The notes: generated by a model from the sequence alone, not told the origin. Counted from the stretch's first letter, positions 16,835 to 25,989 are shown. The stretch is 64,000 nt of DNA from Duncaniella muricolitica (GCA_025808375.1 CP061009.1:3960464-4024463), one strand, 5' to 3'. Numbers and translations: made by a program.

Positions 16835-18115
16835 ACGGTTTCTGAGCCCCCAATACGTTTTAAGAACCCATCTGTTGGTCTCCCGTGCCATGTTGAACAG
16901 AAACACATCCGGATATCTGTAAGGGTGCTTTAAATCCGTTGAATAAATCCACTCGAGTTCTTTAGGCAACACCACGGGCCTTTTCTTTCTAAAAAGCGAT
17001 TGTATGGAATCCCAATACTTCTTGCGTAGATCCTGACTGAACCCATATATGATCATGTTACGTCTCGAATGTCTCAATTCGTTCTCCGACATGCCAAAAC
17101 CATAATCCTCAGGCACACCTCCTGCCGCATATATCTCAAAGATTGTGCGAAGACACTTCTCACATCTGCAACAGTTCACACCTCCATCATGCATCCAGCA
17201 CACGCGTATCACAGGATAACGACCTGTCTGTTGGGCATAGGATACGATTCTGTCGACTTTTTCCTGTCGGGAATAAGCACAACCATCGTGTACAACGTCC
17301 AGATTGGTAAACTTGACACAGTTATCTATCCTCGGGTCTGAGGCACAAGTAAACTGTCCCAACTGCTCATTATTAAATGTCGAAGCGATATACAGCTTAT
17401 TAAATCCGAGAACACCTGACAACGGAGCAGTCAGACCTATGAGCCCTATACCATGCTGAAATCCATGCCAATAGTTATCTCCGGAAGCATTAATCAACCA
17501 ATTATCCAATTCGACATAATCTATAAACATCTTAAAATTGGTTGATATTGTCGCATAGGAAGAATTGAACAGCATCGCAGTCTTCATTGTATGGTTTCTG
17601 ACAATCTCCCATCCATTTGTATCACCTAATTTTATATCCGCACCACGGACCGTTATCAATATCGGTTTTTCAGAACAGCATGAAAGAAGTGTCGAAAAAG
17701 CACCCACCCCTCCACTAAACAGCATTGCAGACTCTGAGTTATTGTCTGAGCTCATTGAAGAGCCACATTCCCGATACTCACATATATTATCACATATAAT
17801 CCGCCCTCTGAAACTTAAGCCGGGATACATATTGCGATAACCATCCTTTATGTCTTCAATACAATGATAGAACCGTGCATCAAGTGACGGTAGCTCCAAG
17901 GTCGCATCACTCAGCCATATTATAGGCAGAATATTGGATACAAATGGAATAACCGCAACACTTTCCTGTACACCTTTGACCGGTATTGAGTACTCGCACC
18001 AAAACACATGCTCTTCATGAAAATACTTTGCGATTTCTCCCTCTGTTGAAAACCTGACCTCAACCCGATTTTCAGACACTATAATATTGTCAACCTTTAC
18101 TTTATTCATATTCAT
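16826..18115 (-). CDS. PP-loop-like protein of a glycan cluster, function unknown
   Basis: A 429-residue protein. Around residue 130 it has AMLFSGGVGAFSTLLSCC, which resembles the PP-loop (SGGxDS) of ATP-pyrophosphatase enzymes such as QueC or ExsB, but with GA instead of DS. Near residue 320 it has NCCRCEKCLRTIF, a cysteine cluster like the zinc knuckle of QueC-type proteins. The N-terminal 110 residues are beta-rich and not recognised. It overlaps the pyruvyl transferase gene by four bases (ATGA), so the two are translationally coupled. Activation or modification of a sugar is possible, but nothing in the sequence names a substrate. Confidence 0.5.
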   Translation of the reverse strand: MNMNKVKVDNIIVSENRVEVRFSTEGEIAKYFHEEHVFWCEYSIPVKGVQESVAVIPFVSNILPIIWLSDATLELPSLDARFYHCIEDIKDGYRNMYPGLSFRGRIICDNICEYRECGSSMSSDNNSESAMLFSGGVGAFSTLLSCCSEKPILITVRGADIKLGDTNGWEIVRNHTMKTAMLFNSSYATISTNFKMFIDYVELDNWLINASGDNYWHGFQHGIGLIGLTAPLSGVLGFNKLYIASTFNNEQLGQFTCASDPRIDNCVKFTNLDVVHDGCAYSRQEKVDRIVSYAQQTGRYPVIRVCWMHDGGVNCCRCEKCLRTIFEIYAAGGVPEDYGFGMSENELRHSRRNMIIYGFSQDLRKKYWDSIQSLFRKKRPVVLPKELEWIYSTDLKHPYRYPDVFLFNMARETNRWVLKTYWGLRNRLR

Positions 18116-19116
18116 AAGTTACTATCAACATTCGTCTTTATGTACGGACTGACACCCTCCATATCCGACAGCCATGTCTCGGAAAACGCTGAAAGTTTTT
18201 TTGAGACATTGTCAATATAGAATATCCCGGTTTTATGCAACAGGATTGCCAGAATCATCACATGCAGACGCGAGGTTACTATAACGTCATAAGACGACAG
18301 AAATTTCAGCCCGACACTCGTGTTGTAGCGGCGTATATAACGGTCTGACAACTTATCGACAACACCCTCCGCCAACCGCAACAGCCGTGGAAAGCTCTTT
18401 AGTCTCCAACTGAAAGCATAGCTGAAACGGTCAAGCCAATATATCCACTTAGGCTCACGCTCCCTTGTAGGCCAGTCGCGCACATCATAATTTTGCAGAC
18501 CTTTGTCACCGTTTACATCTACATGAGACACCACCAGCTCCTTGTCAGTGCGCAGTAGAAAAAGATTCCTGTCAGCCGACCGGCCACGCCATTTGTCCAA
18601 TATTTTTTCGCTCATAAAGAAAGCCATGTCAGGCACCAGCATAACCCGCACCTTAGGGAAATGTCTGACCATAAAATCATAGCTCCATCGATCACGCACG
18701 CATATCCATAGATTGGGATGTGCCGCATATACCTCGGCATCCTTAGCCGCCAAAGTGATATCATCATACCACACCGACTGAGGAAACACCACTATCGGAT
18801 TGCCGTGATAATGTCTGACAACCTTCATTCTGAACTCGTCATAATATCTCCATAAATCACCGAATGACCCGCCTCCCTGAAGCAAAATAGTGACATCGCC
18901 CGACACTTCGGGAAAAGTAAATGTAACGGGATTGGAGGTGCCGAGATTTCTACCCGGAAGAGTCGATAAAAAATCAAGCTGACCATGCCATATCAGAGAG
19001 TCGCCGATATTGGAGTGATAGGGAGCGTCGGCCAATAGATAATCACCCTTTATCAAAGGTGTAAGCCTTTGGCGTATTATACTCCGAAGCTGTCTGACTT
19101 TTTCTTGTGGATTCAT
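18112..19116 (-). CDS. Polysaccharide pyruvyl transferase family protein
   Basis: A 334-residue protein of the polysaccharide pyruvyl transferase family, which adds ketal-linked pyruvate (or acts as a related glycosyltransferase) on exopolysaccharide. Seen in the sequence are DAPYHSNIGDSLIWHG near residue 30, VTILLQGGGSFGDLW near 90, VVFPQSVWYDD, and the C-terminal VTSRLHVMILAILL signature. It is cytoplasmic, with phosphoenolpyruvate as the probable donor. Downstream it is coupled by a four-base overlap to the PP-loop-like gene, and upstream it lies 14 bases from a GT2 gene, which gives a small glycan-modification operon. Confidence 0.9.
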   Translation of the reverse strand: MNPQEKVRQLRSIIRQRLTPLIKGDYLLADAPYHSNIGDSLIWHGQLDFLSTLPGRNLGTSNPVTFTFPEVSGDVTILLQGGGSFGDLWRYYDEFRMKVVRHYHGNPIVVFPQSVWYDDITLAAKDAEVYAAHPNLWICVRDRWSYDFMVRHFPKVRVMLVPDMAFFMSEKILDKWRGRSADRNLFLLRTDKELVVSHVDVNGDKGLQNYDVRDWPTREREPKWIYWLDRFSYAFSWRLKSFPRLLRLAEGVVDKLSDRYIRRYNTSVGLKFLSSYDVIVTSRLHVMILAILLHKTGIFYIDNVSKKLSAFSETWLSDMEGVSPYIKTNVDSNL

Positions 19117-19130
19117 ATATTGTCAGAATT

Positions 19131-20144
19131 TTAGGGCTTAGGCCATACAGCAAACATTTTTGAGCCACGATGAATATACCAGAACAGCATATTGTCGACC
19201 GACAAACGCAATTTCAATTCCAGTCTGAAAAGCGTCAACGACACCCATGAGCGTATATCTCCTGCGAGTCCGGCCCTCTTGTGCAGATGCTTCACCATGT
19301 CATGCAGCCGGCTCATCCTATGATTTAATTCCTCGCCTTTATAAGCATATCTTATATCCGAATCAAGATTCAACAGAAAATCTATGATATGACGTATCTG
19401 CTCGTTTTCACAGACCGGGTCAATCGCTCCTATCTTTTTTTGTCCTATTATCAGCCTGTCTTCATACTTCTTCAGGTCTTTTCCGGTCAATATAGATCCG
19501 GGGTTCTTGAAGTATATATAAGTGCCGTCCTTTACCAATGCTATCGAACGGATATGTTTGGATAAATCCCATTTCCACAGATTATCCTCATGCAACAGCC
19601 CGCTTTCAAAGAAAAGTCCGTTGTCAACAATCACATCACGTCTTATAAGTTTGTTATGAGCGAAGTCATGTAAAAGCTCCGGTTTAAGAAGAGCCTTTTT
19701 ACAATTCTCAAGGCCTGTTATCACATCTGATTTATTATAACGGATGGCAAAATCATAACACGAGGGCAGATAGAATCCCCCGATTACCATATCGACTCCG
19801 GGACATTTGTCAATCTTCTCCGTCATGAGCTGCAACGCATAGATTGACAGCTCGTCATCGCTGTCGAGAAAGAATACATAGTCTCCTGTCGCAGCCCGAA
19901 GTGCCGTATTGCGGGCTTCCGACAATCCCATGTTACGTTCATGCGACAGCACCTTTAGCCTGACCGGACCGTTGTAAGCATCGACGATGTGTCTTACCTT
20001 TTCCATGCTGTCATCCTGTCCGCAGTCATCCACGACAAGACACTCAATGGGGCCGGCATAAGTCTGATTCAGGACCGAATACAGACAACGCTCTATATAA
20101 CGGCTGACGTTGTACACCGGGACTATTACTGAAACGGAAATCAT
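19131..20144 (-). CDS. GT2 glycosyltransferase (first copy)
   Basis: A 337-residue GT-A fold glycosyltransferase. The N-terminus SVIVPVYNVSRYIERCLYSV is the nucleotide-binding start of family 2, followed by ECLVVDDCGQDDS. The metal-binding DxD appears in YVFFLDSDDEL near residue 92, and a later acidic motif in LLHEDNLWKWDLS. There are no membrane helices, so it is cytosolic. It belongs to the minus-strand glycan operon with the pyruvyl transferase and a second GT2. Specificity unknown. Confidence 0.93.
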   Translation of the reverse strand: MISVSVIVPVYNVSRYIERCLYSVLNQTYAGPIECLVVDDCGQDDSMEKVRHIVDAYNGPVRLKVLSHERNMGLSEARNTALRAATGDYVFFLDSDDELSIYALQLMTEKIDKCPGVDMVIGGFYLPSCYDFAIRYNKSDVITGLENCKKALLKPELLHDFAHNKLIRRDVIVDNGLFFESGLLHEDNLWKWDLSKHIRSIALVKDGTYIYFKNPGSILTGKDLKKYEDRLIIGQKKIGAIDPVCENEQIRHIIDFLLNLDSDIRYAYKGEELNHRMSRLHDMVKHLHKRAGLAGDIRSWVSLTLFRLELKLRLSVDNMLFWYIHRGSKMFAVWPKP

Positions 20145-20184
20145 AGTTTTTTATGGATTTATCATGATTATTGGAGGTCGGTTT

Positions 20185-21198
20185 CTATCCTTTGCTGATT
20201 CGCGGCAATATATATGGCAGAAAGATGTGACGATAGGCGCGGCGCAGAAGGGGGAAGAGCAGAGGGGTGGAAAAAATGAGATTGACATACGTGTCAAATC
20301 TGAATTTTACCTTCAACGGCATCACTCCCGCATCCTCGAGACGTCGGCCCAGGGCAGCAAACTCGCTTCGTGTCATGTCGGACGACAGTATGCGCGACGT
20401 GAACGGCACCATCTCGCAATGTATCAGTGTCTCAAGACCGCCGGTCATCGCAGGATAATCGGCTATCGCGGCGGCCGCGCCTGTAAGAAGCCGCTCATAT
20501 CCGGCCACGGCCTCCCTCATACGACGCGGGCTGCGATTGCCTATAGCCGAGCCGGGCCTTATCACATAACGATATAAAGAGCAGTCGGTCAGAAGGATGC
20601 CTGGATTTTTCAGCGCGAAGTCAAGGTTGAATTTTATATCCTCTCCGATGCGCATCTCCGTGTCAAACTCCATGTCGGCTATCACCGACCTCCTGTACAG
20701 CCCGACCACTATGAGCGATAGATATTTATTGCCTTGATAGAGAAGTCTGACATCGCCGTCAAACACTACTTTGCCCGACGGGTCGTTATGCTCCACAAAC
20801 CGACGCCGGGCCACGTCGTCGAGTGTCACCGAGTAAAAGCCCAGATAGTCGACCCGCCGGCCGCCGGCAAGGAAATTGTCGCGCAAAAAGGCATATCCGC
20901 CGGCTATCATATAGTCGTCAGCATCCATGAAGTGGACATATTCGCCACGGGCCATGCGTATGCCGAGATTGCGGGCCGAGGAGACACCGCCGTTTGACTT
21001 GTGAAACACACGTATCAACGACTGACAGCGGGCCGCATACTCGTCACATATCTCTCCCGAGCCGTCGGTCGAGCCGTCGTCAACGAGCAATATCTCATGC
21101 TCGCCCTCGCGCAATCCCTGCTCCAGAAGCGAGTCGAGACACGCACGGAGATACTTACCCACGTTATATACAGGTACTATCGTAGTCACTAAAGGCAT
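20185..21198 (-). CDS. GT2 glycosyltransferase (second copy)
   Basis: A 337-residue family 2 glycosyltransferase, the same length as its neighbour but clearly diverged. Landmarks are TTIVPVYNVGKYLRACLDSL, EILLVDDGSTDGSGEICDEY, the DxD in YVHFMDADDYM near residue 92 and MRIGEDIKFNLDFAL. It is the first gene of the minus-strand glycan operon, separated from the next by 40 bases. It is more GC-rich than the downstream genes of the cluster, which may mean a different origin. Confidence 0.93.
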   Translation of the reverse strand: MPLVTTIVPVYNVGKYLRACLDSLLEQGLREGEHEILLVDDGSTDGSGEICDEYAARCQSLIRVFHKSNGGVSSARNLGIRMARGEYVHFMDADDYMIAGGYAFLRDNFLAGGRRVDYLGFYSVTLDDVARRRFVEHNDPSGKVVFDGDVRLLYQGNKYLSLIVVGLYRRSVIADMEFDTEMRIGEDIKFNLDFALKNPGILLTDCSLYRYVIRPGSAIGNRSPRRMREAVAGYERLLTGAAAAIADYPAMTGGLETLIHCEMVPFTSRILSSDMTRSEFAALGRRLEDAGVMPLKVKFRFDTYVNLIFSTPLLFPLLRRAYRHIFLPYILPRISKG

Positions 21199-21278
21199 AA
21201 CAGTAATATGTCAGGTTGAGAAACAGGCGGTGATGAAGAGAGGGGGGAGAGAGGGGGATGGAAGCGGGCGGTTCCCGT

Positions 21279-21956
21279 CTATTCGTCGAGAAGATCGGGA
21301 CGCAGGAGACGCGTGCGGGCGAGGGCCTGCTCGTGCTTCCAGTCGTCTATCCTGGCCTTGTGACCCGAGAGGAGCACGTCGGGCACACGCCATCCGTTAT
21401 ATTCGGCCGGACGGGTATATACGGGGGGCGCGAGAAGATTGTCCTGAAACGAGTCGCTCAGCGCGCTCTGCTCGTCACCGATGGCTCCGGGTATCAGACG
21501 CACCACCGCGTCGGCTATCACCACGGCCGGAATCTCGCCGCCGGTGAGCACATAGTCGCCGATGGAAATCTCTTTGGTTATCAGATGCTCGCGTATGCGG
21601 TAGTCGACCCCTTTGTAGTGTCCGCAGAGTATGATTATGTTCTCACACAGCGAGAGCGAGTTGGCCATAGGCTGGTCGAAGGTCTCGCCGTCGGGCGAAG
21701 TGAATATCACTTCGTCATAATCGCGCTGCTCCTTGAGATGGGCTATGGCACGGTCGACAGGTCCGATCTGCATCACCATTCCGGCCTCGCCCCCAAAGGG
21801 ATAGTCGTCGACCTTACGGTGCTTGTTGGTGGTGTATTCGCGGAGATTGTGCACGGCTATCTCCACAAGCCCCTTGTCCTGCGCGCGCTTGAGTATCGAG
21901 CAGTTGAGAGGCGAATCAATCATTTCGGGAAGTACGGTAAGTATATCTATTCGCAT
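21279..21956 (-). CDS. trmD: tRNA (guanine-37-N1) methyltransferase
   Basis: A 225-residue SPOUT-class enzyme that methylates G37 next to the anticodon, preventing frameshifting. Diagnostic segments are MRIDILTVLPEMIDSPLNCS at the N-terminus, DDYPFGGEAGMVMQ, LCGHYKGVDYRI and SIGDYVLTGGEIPAVVIADA, which forms the knotted SAM site. Length is normal. It stands about 62 bases downstream of the RsmF-like gene on the same strand and 80 bases before the glycan operon. It is not in the rpsP-rimM-rplS context seen in many bacteria. Confidence 0.97.
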   Translation of the reverse strand: MRIDILTVLPEMIDSPLNCSILKRAQDKGLVEIAVHNLREYTTNKHRKVDDYPFGGEAGMVMQIGPVDRAIAHLKEQRDYDEVIFTSPDGETFDQPMANSLSLCENIIILCGHYKGVDYRIREHLITKEISIGDYVLTGGEIPAVVIADAVVRLIPGAIGDEQSALSDSFQDNLLAPPVYTRPAEYNGWRVPDVLLSGHKARIDDWKHEQALARTRLLRPDLLDE

Positions 21957-22019
21957 AATGCAACGGAAGTTTTTTAGTGGGGTGTTTCTGGCAAAACGAG
22001 TGGTAAAAACGGGGGGAAC

Positions 22020-23504
22020 TTATATTCTCAGTTTCCACGCCGGCGGATAGAGCGAATTGGTGCGGTTGCCGAGGTTTTTGACCAGACCGAGCGGACAGCC
22101 GTCATAGTCGAGCACCACAAATCCGCGCGGAGCAGTTTCGGGCAGAGACGGCGACTCGCCACGCAGATAACGCAGAGCCGTCGTCCTGTCTATATCAACG
22201 TGCGGGAAAGCCGATTTATTGAACGCCCGCGACATTACCAGCCCGTGGGCCGGAGCATAGTCGCGCCCCTTGAGTGTGGCCACATGCACGCCATCGTGTA
22301 TCACATCCGTGACACGACGCACACGCTCCAGTTCCGGCATCCACCGCGCCGGGAAAGCGTTGACCCTGTCACCGTCGGCATAGAGCTGATAGGCCGACGG
22401 CATGTCGAGCCAGCCCGACAGTTCGGACGGCACCTTTACGACTGACTGAGCTCCGCCTTTGCTTTTCTTGTCTTTGCGGCCCTTCTTGTCCTTACGGCCC
22501 ACGGAGGTCTCCATGAAGTCGCCGGAGAGGCTTCCGCCCGTCATCTCGCAGTCGCGAGTCTTGCGTATCACGGACACAAAGAGTCCTTCGCCCCGCGTGC
22601 GGCCGGGCACGAAACGATAGGCATGTATGTCAGGTTGGCCTATGGCCGGCGTGATACCCCAGCCCTCGCCGACAGGTATCTCCACACTCTCGCCCCCCAG
22701 TTCGCCGATGATGCGCGCCACGTTGCGCTCGTCTTCCTCGAGATTGAAGGTGCATGTGCTGTAGACCATCACGCCACCGGGGCGCAGGGTCTCCCACAGG
22801 TTGCACACTATCTCCCATTGCAGGGCGGCGCAGTCGCGCACCAGTCCTTCGCTCCACTGGGCCACGGCATCCTCGTCCTTGCGCATCATGCCTTCGCCCG
22901 AGCAGGGCACGTCGGCCACCACGAGGTCAAACATCTCGCCGAGGCGGGCGAGCGAGGCCGTGTCGCCGCGGGTGACTATCACCGACGGACAGCCCCACTT
23001 GACTATATTTTCCTTGAGCACGGCCGCGCGTGAGGGCACATATTCGTTGGCCACTACCAGCGACCCTTCAGGCAGGGCGTCAATCACGGCCGTGGTCTTG
23101 CCTCCGGGGGCGGCACATGCGTCGAGCGCGGCCACGGGACCTGTCCATTCACGGCTCAGGCTTCTGACCACATGGCCGACAAACATCGAGCCGGCCTCCT
23201 GGACGTAATAACGCCCCTGGTGCCAGCATGGGTCGAGTGCAAACACAGGCCGCTCGCTGAGATAACGGCCGTCCTCACACCATGGCACAATCTCGGCCGA
23301 ATCGACAGCCGACGGCTTATGACGGTTGACACGCACCGACACCTCGGGCGACCCTTCTGCGAGGGCCGCCGCCGCATCGCCCAGACCTATGTCTGAAAGC
23401 ATCTTTACAAATCCTTCGGGCAGCAAGATAATGATTGGTTTTTTGGGGTGGATATTCGATTTCGGATTTCTATCGGCCTCTTCAGTCCCGGAGATTTTCT
23501 TCAT
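22020..23504 (-). CDS. RsmF/NOL1-type rRNA cytosine-C5 methyltransferase
   Basis: A 494-residue protein. Its SAM-binding core is ALDACAAPGGKTTAVIDAL, its catalytic cysteines are in VVADVPCSGEGMMRKD and MVYSTCTFNLEEDE, and it has the C-terminal RNA-binding extension typical of RsmF/YebU (LRYLRGESPSLPETAPRGF and FVVLDYDGCPLGLVKNLG). It presumably methylates a cytosine in 16S rRNA. The ATG at 23504 overlaps the thioesterase gene by 23 bases and adds about 28 residues before the usual start-like segment (LPEGFVKML). A TTG start nearer that segment is possible. Confidence 0.9.
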   Translation of the reverse strand: MKKISGTEEADRNPKSNIHPKKPIIILLPEGFVKMLSDIGLGDAAAALAEGSPEVSVRVNRHKPSAVDSAEIVPWCEDGRYLSERPVFALDPCWHQGRYYVQEAGSMFVGHVVRSLSREWTGPVAALDACAAPGGKTTAVIDALPEGSLVVANEYVPSRAAVLKENIVKWGCPSVIVTRGDTASLARLGEMFDLVVADVPCSGEGMMRKDEDAVAQWSEGLVRDCAALQWEIVCNLWETLRPGGVMVYSTCTFNLEEDERNVARIIGELGGESVEIPVGEGWGITPAIGQPDIHAYRFVPGRTRGEGLFVSVIRKTRDCEMTGGSLSGDFMETSVGRKDKKGRKDKKSKGGAQSVVKVPSELSGWLDMPSAYQLYADGDRVNAFPARWMPELERVRRVTDVIHDGVHVATLKGRDYAPAHGLVMSRAFNKSAFPHVDIDRTTALRYLRGESPSLPETAPRGFVVLDYDGCPLGLVKNLGNRTNSLYPPAWKLRI

Positions 23505-23928
23505 ATTGCTTCAGGGCCTCGCGCCACTCGTCGGTGATGCGCACCGAGGTCATGGTCTTGGCATCGAAGCCCGACATGATGGTGCGGCAGCGACAGCGCA
23601 CACGGCCGTCGGCGGGCGAATACACCCGCTGCTCGAGCGTGAGGCTCTTGTCGCCTATCGAGATCACTGCGGTCTCTACTTCAAGCTCGTCATCAAAAAA
23701 CGAGGGTGCGCAGAAGTCGCAGTTGACATTCACTATCACGACTCCGATATTGCCCCAGCGAAATTTATCGCCCAGCACGGCCTGGAAATAACGGGCCTTG
23801 GCAAGATCCATAAATGTGAAATACACGCTGTTGTTCAAGTGTCCGAGCATGTCGATGTCGTTGAAGCGCATCTGCACGGGCATATGGTGGCGGAAATGCT
23901 TTATGCCGCCTTCGCAATAATCACTCAT
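23482..23928 (-). CDS. Acyl-CoA thioesterase, 4HBT hotdog fold
   Basis: A 148-residue single-hotdog protein of the 4-hydroxybenzoyl-CoA thioesterase type. Landmarks are MPVQMRFNDIDMLGHLNNSV, whose Asp and following helix form the active site, then YFTFMDLAKARYF and VNVNCDFCAPSFFDDELEV. It probably hydrolyses an acyl-CoA in the cytosol; substrate unknown. Its 3' end overlaps the start of the RsmF-like gene by 23 bases. Immediately upstream lies the 108-base tandem repeat region, so any promoter must lie in or before those repeats. Confidence 0.9.
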   Translation of the reverse strand: MSDYCEGGIKHFRHHMPVQMRFNDIDMLGHLNNSVYFTFMDLAKARYFQAVLGDKFRWGNIGVVIVNVNCDFCAPSFFDDELEVETAVISIGDKSLTLEQRVYSPADGRVRCRCRTIMSGFDAKTMTSVRITDEWREALKQYEENLRD

Positions 23929-23937
23929 AGTTTTTTA

Positions 23938-24204
23938 CTCGGCCTGCGGCCGAAGGTTATAAGGTTATGAGGTTATAAGGTGATGCAGAGAGGGAAATCC
24001 GACGGACGGATTTTCCGGCCCATACATTTTTATAACCTCCGGTAATTCGGCCTGCGGCCGAAGGTTATATGGTTATGAGGTTATAAGGTGATGCAGAGGG
24101 GGAAATCTGACGGACGGATTTTCCGGCCCATACATTTTTTTTAACCTCCGGTAATTCGGCCTGCGGCCGAAGGTTATATGGTTATGAGGTTATAAGGTGA
24201 TGCA
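23938..24204. repeat. Tandem repeat, 108-109 bp unit, about 2.5 copies
   Basis: The palindromic marker CGGCCTGCGGCCG recurs at 23940-23952, 24048-24060 and 24157-24169, giving periods of 108 and 109 bases. Each full unit continues with several GGTTAT-type motifs, GATGCAGAG, a GACGGACGGATTTTCCGG segment and a T-rich run ending in AACCTCCGGTAATT. The third copy stops after about 48 bases. The units differ by only a few bases. The array fills the gap between the DUF721 gene and the thioesterase gene. Confidence 0.95.
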
Positions 24205-24226
24205 GGAAGGAATTTTTATAACCTCT

Positions 24227-24517
24227 CTAATGAAATACTATCTCAGTGACCACCTCGACACCTACCTGACGGTTGATGGCCTGGATGAGACGGTCGCGCA
24301 CAAACCCGAGCTCGTTTTTGAGCGGGGCCGAGGTGAGATAGACGTGCAGCACTCCGTGGTCGACATAGCGGCGCGTGGTGTAACGGTTGATGGAGGGTCC
24401 CACCACATCGGCCCATGCCGCCGAGGCCCGCTGCTCGTTGAGCGAGTCGGTCAATCCGGCCCTGTCCATGGCCTCGTCGATGATGGCCGCGATATGCTTG
24501 GGATAGGTACGCTTCAT
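24227..24517 (-). CDS. DUF721 (DciA-like) protein
   Basis: A 96-residue protein from the ATG at 24517 (MKRTYPKHIAAIIDEAMDRA). The core ASAAWADVVGPSINRYT and LHVYLTSAPLKNELGFVRD match DUF721, the family that includes the replicative helicase loader/operator DciA. Its start overlaps the recF stop as ATGA, and this position next to recF is common in Bacteroidetes. A role in replication or repair is inferred from family and context. Confidence 0.9.
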   Translation of the reverse strand: MKRTYPKHIAAIIDEAMDRAGLTDSLNEQRASAAWADVVGPSINRYTTRRYVDHGVLHVYLTSAPLKNELGFVRDRLIQAINRQVGVEVVTEIVFH

Positions 24518-25614
24518 AGCTGTGAGAAGCCTCCACTCTCCACATTCCACAGGCGGTAGTCGCCACCCGTGCGCCCGACTATCTCGTCGAGGTGCTCGCG
24601 GTTGGTGTCGGTAATGAATATCTGGCCGAAACCGTCGCCGGTGACCAGCGTCATTATCCTCTCCACGCGTCCGGCGTCGAGCTTGTCGAAGATGTCGTCG
24701 AGCAGCAGCAGCGGACGCATGCCGGTGGTCTCGCGCAGAAAATCATACTGGGCCAGACGTAACGCTATGGTGTAGGTCTTGCACTGACCTTGCGAACCGG
24801 TGCGCCGCATGGGCATACCGTCGAGCGTCATCTCTATGTCGTCGCGATGCACACCCACCGAGGTGTGCTTCACTATTTCGTCATGGCGTCGCGCCTCGTC
24901 CATCAACGTCGCCAGGGTCACACCCTCGCGCTGGAGATGGCTCACATAGCGCAGTCCGGGAGCCTCTGCCCCCTCGCCTGCAATAGCCGCATAATAGCGC
25001 GCGAAAATCCGTGTCAGAGCCTCGACCCATGAGGCACGCGCACGGTAGATATAGTCCGCACTCATCTCCATCATGGTCTCGACAGCCCCATAGAGAGCCG
25101 GGTCGACACAGCCGTCGCGCAACAGACGGTTGCGCTGCTCGAGCCCCTTGTTATATCGTATGAGAGCATCGAGATAGCGCGTATCGCTCTGCGACACCAC
25201 CATATCCATCCATCGGCGGCGTTCCTCACCGCTCTCGCGTATGAGGTCGATGTCCTGCGGAGCCACCATCACCAGAGGGAAAGCCCCGATGTGGCCGCTC
25301 AGACGTGAATATTCCTTGCCGCCGCGTTTGAGGCTCTTGCGCTTGCCCGCTGCCAGGCCCATCGACAACTCTTCGTCGACATCCTTGCGCACATAGCGGC
25401 CCTTGACCAGAGCCCAGTCCTCGCCGCGGCGCAGCAGCATCGCATCGTTCACTCCGGTGAAACTCTTGCAGAAGCTCAGCATATACACCGCGTCGAGCAG
25501 ATTGCTCTTGCCCATGCCGTTATTACCTAAGAAACAATTCACCTTGCCCGACAGTTCGAGCCGGGCCTCGGTGATATTCTTGAAATTATTTACAGTCAGT
25601 TCGCAAAGACGCAT
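24514..25614 (-). CDS. recF: DNA replication and repair protein RecF
   Basis: A 366-residue SMC-like ATPase that binds gapped DNA and helps load RecA. Walker A is FLGNNGMGKSN near residues 28-38, the ABC signature region reads TGSQGQCKTYTIALRLAQYD, and Walker B is LLLLDDIFDKLD. Length is normal for the family. It is translationally coupled to the DUF721 gene by a four-base overlap. A minus-strand -7 box (TACATTTG, 25638-25645) lies about 24 bases upstream of its ATG. Confidence 0.97.
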   Translation of the reverse strand: MRLCELTVNNFKNITEARLELSGKVNCFLGNNGMGKSNLLDAVYMLSFCKSFTGVNDAMLLRRGEDWALVKGRYVRKDVDEELSMGLAAGKRKSLKRGGKEYSRLSGHIGAFPLVMVAPQDIDLIRESGEERRRWMDMVVSQSDTRYLDALIRYNKGLEQRNRLLRDGCVDPALYGAVETMMEMSADYIYRARASWVEALTRIFARYYAAIAGEGAEAPGLRYVSHLQREGVTLATLMDEARRHDEIVKHTSVGVHRDDIEMTLDGMPMRRTGSQGQCKTYTIALRLAQYDFLRETTGMRPLLLLDDIFDKLDAGRVERIMTLVTGDGFGQIFITDTNREHLDEIVGRTGGDYRLWNVESGGFSQL

Positions 25615-25624
25615 TATGGACTAT

Positions 25625-25645
25625 TACATTTGGAATGCAAATGTA
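25625..25645. promoter_or_regulatory. 8-bp inverted repeat carrying two facing -7 boxes upstream of recF
   Basis: TACATTTG (25625-25632), a five-base spacer and CAAATGTA (25638-25645) form a perfect inverted repeat. Each arm is a perfect Bacteroidetes -7 box on one strand. The minus-strand arm is well placed for recF. No TTTG was found at the right distance upstream on that strand. Confidence 0.5.
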
Positions 25646-25956
25646 CAAAAATTTCCCGATAATTCTCCCCGCTATATTATAAATAGGTATCCACCCTCCA
25701 CCAAGCCACGGGATAGTAAAGGCAGGGGAGATGTGAACATGACACCTTATTGTATTTTCTGTGCCCTATTCCATTTATCTGTCCATAGCCCGAAACGACA
25801 CCGTCTCATACATTTTCCTCAATGTCTTTAAGCTACTCTTTGCAATAATCCACATTAGTTTTTGCATACCCCTATGTTTCAATGACTTTACAAATGTATC
25901 AAATACATTAGATTTCATCAAACCGCCAGTTTTGTAAACACATTTTAACAATAAGC
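25646..25956. other. Intergenic region between recF and the GH8 gene
   Basis: About 300 bases without a supported gene between divergent transcription units. One small inverted repeat, AATGTAT-CAA-ATACATT (25893-25909), is visible. No tRNA-like fold or conserved small protein was recognised. Confidence 0.5.
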
Positions 25957-25989
25957 GTTGTTTTTTTACATGCTTTAAGCCTACCTTTG
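25957..25989 (+). promoter_or_regulatory. Probable promoter of the GH8 gene
   Basis: GTTG (25957-25960), a 21-base spacer and TACCTTTG (25982-25989) fit the Bacteroidetes promoter with one mismatch in the upstream box. The transcript would start near 25996, about 49 bases before the ATG. Confidence 0.5.

Noticed and set aside
23938..24204. Possible CRISPR array
   Set aside because: Units are near-identical over the full 108 bases with no variable spacers, and no cas gene is nearby.
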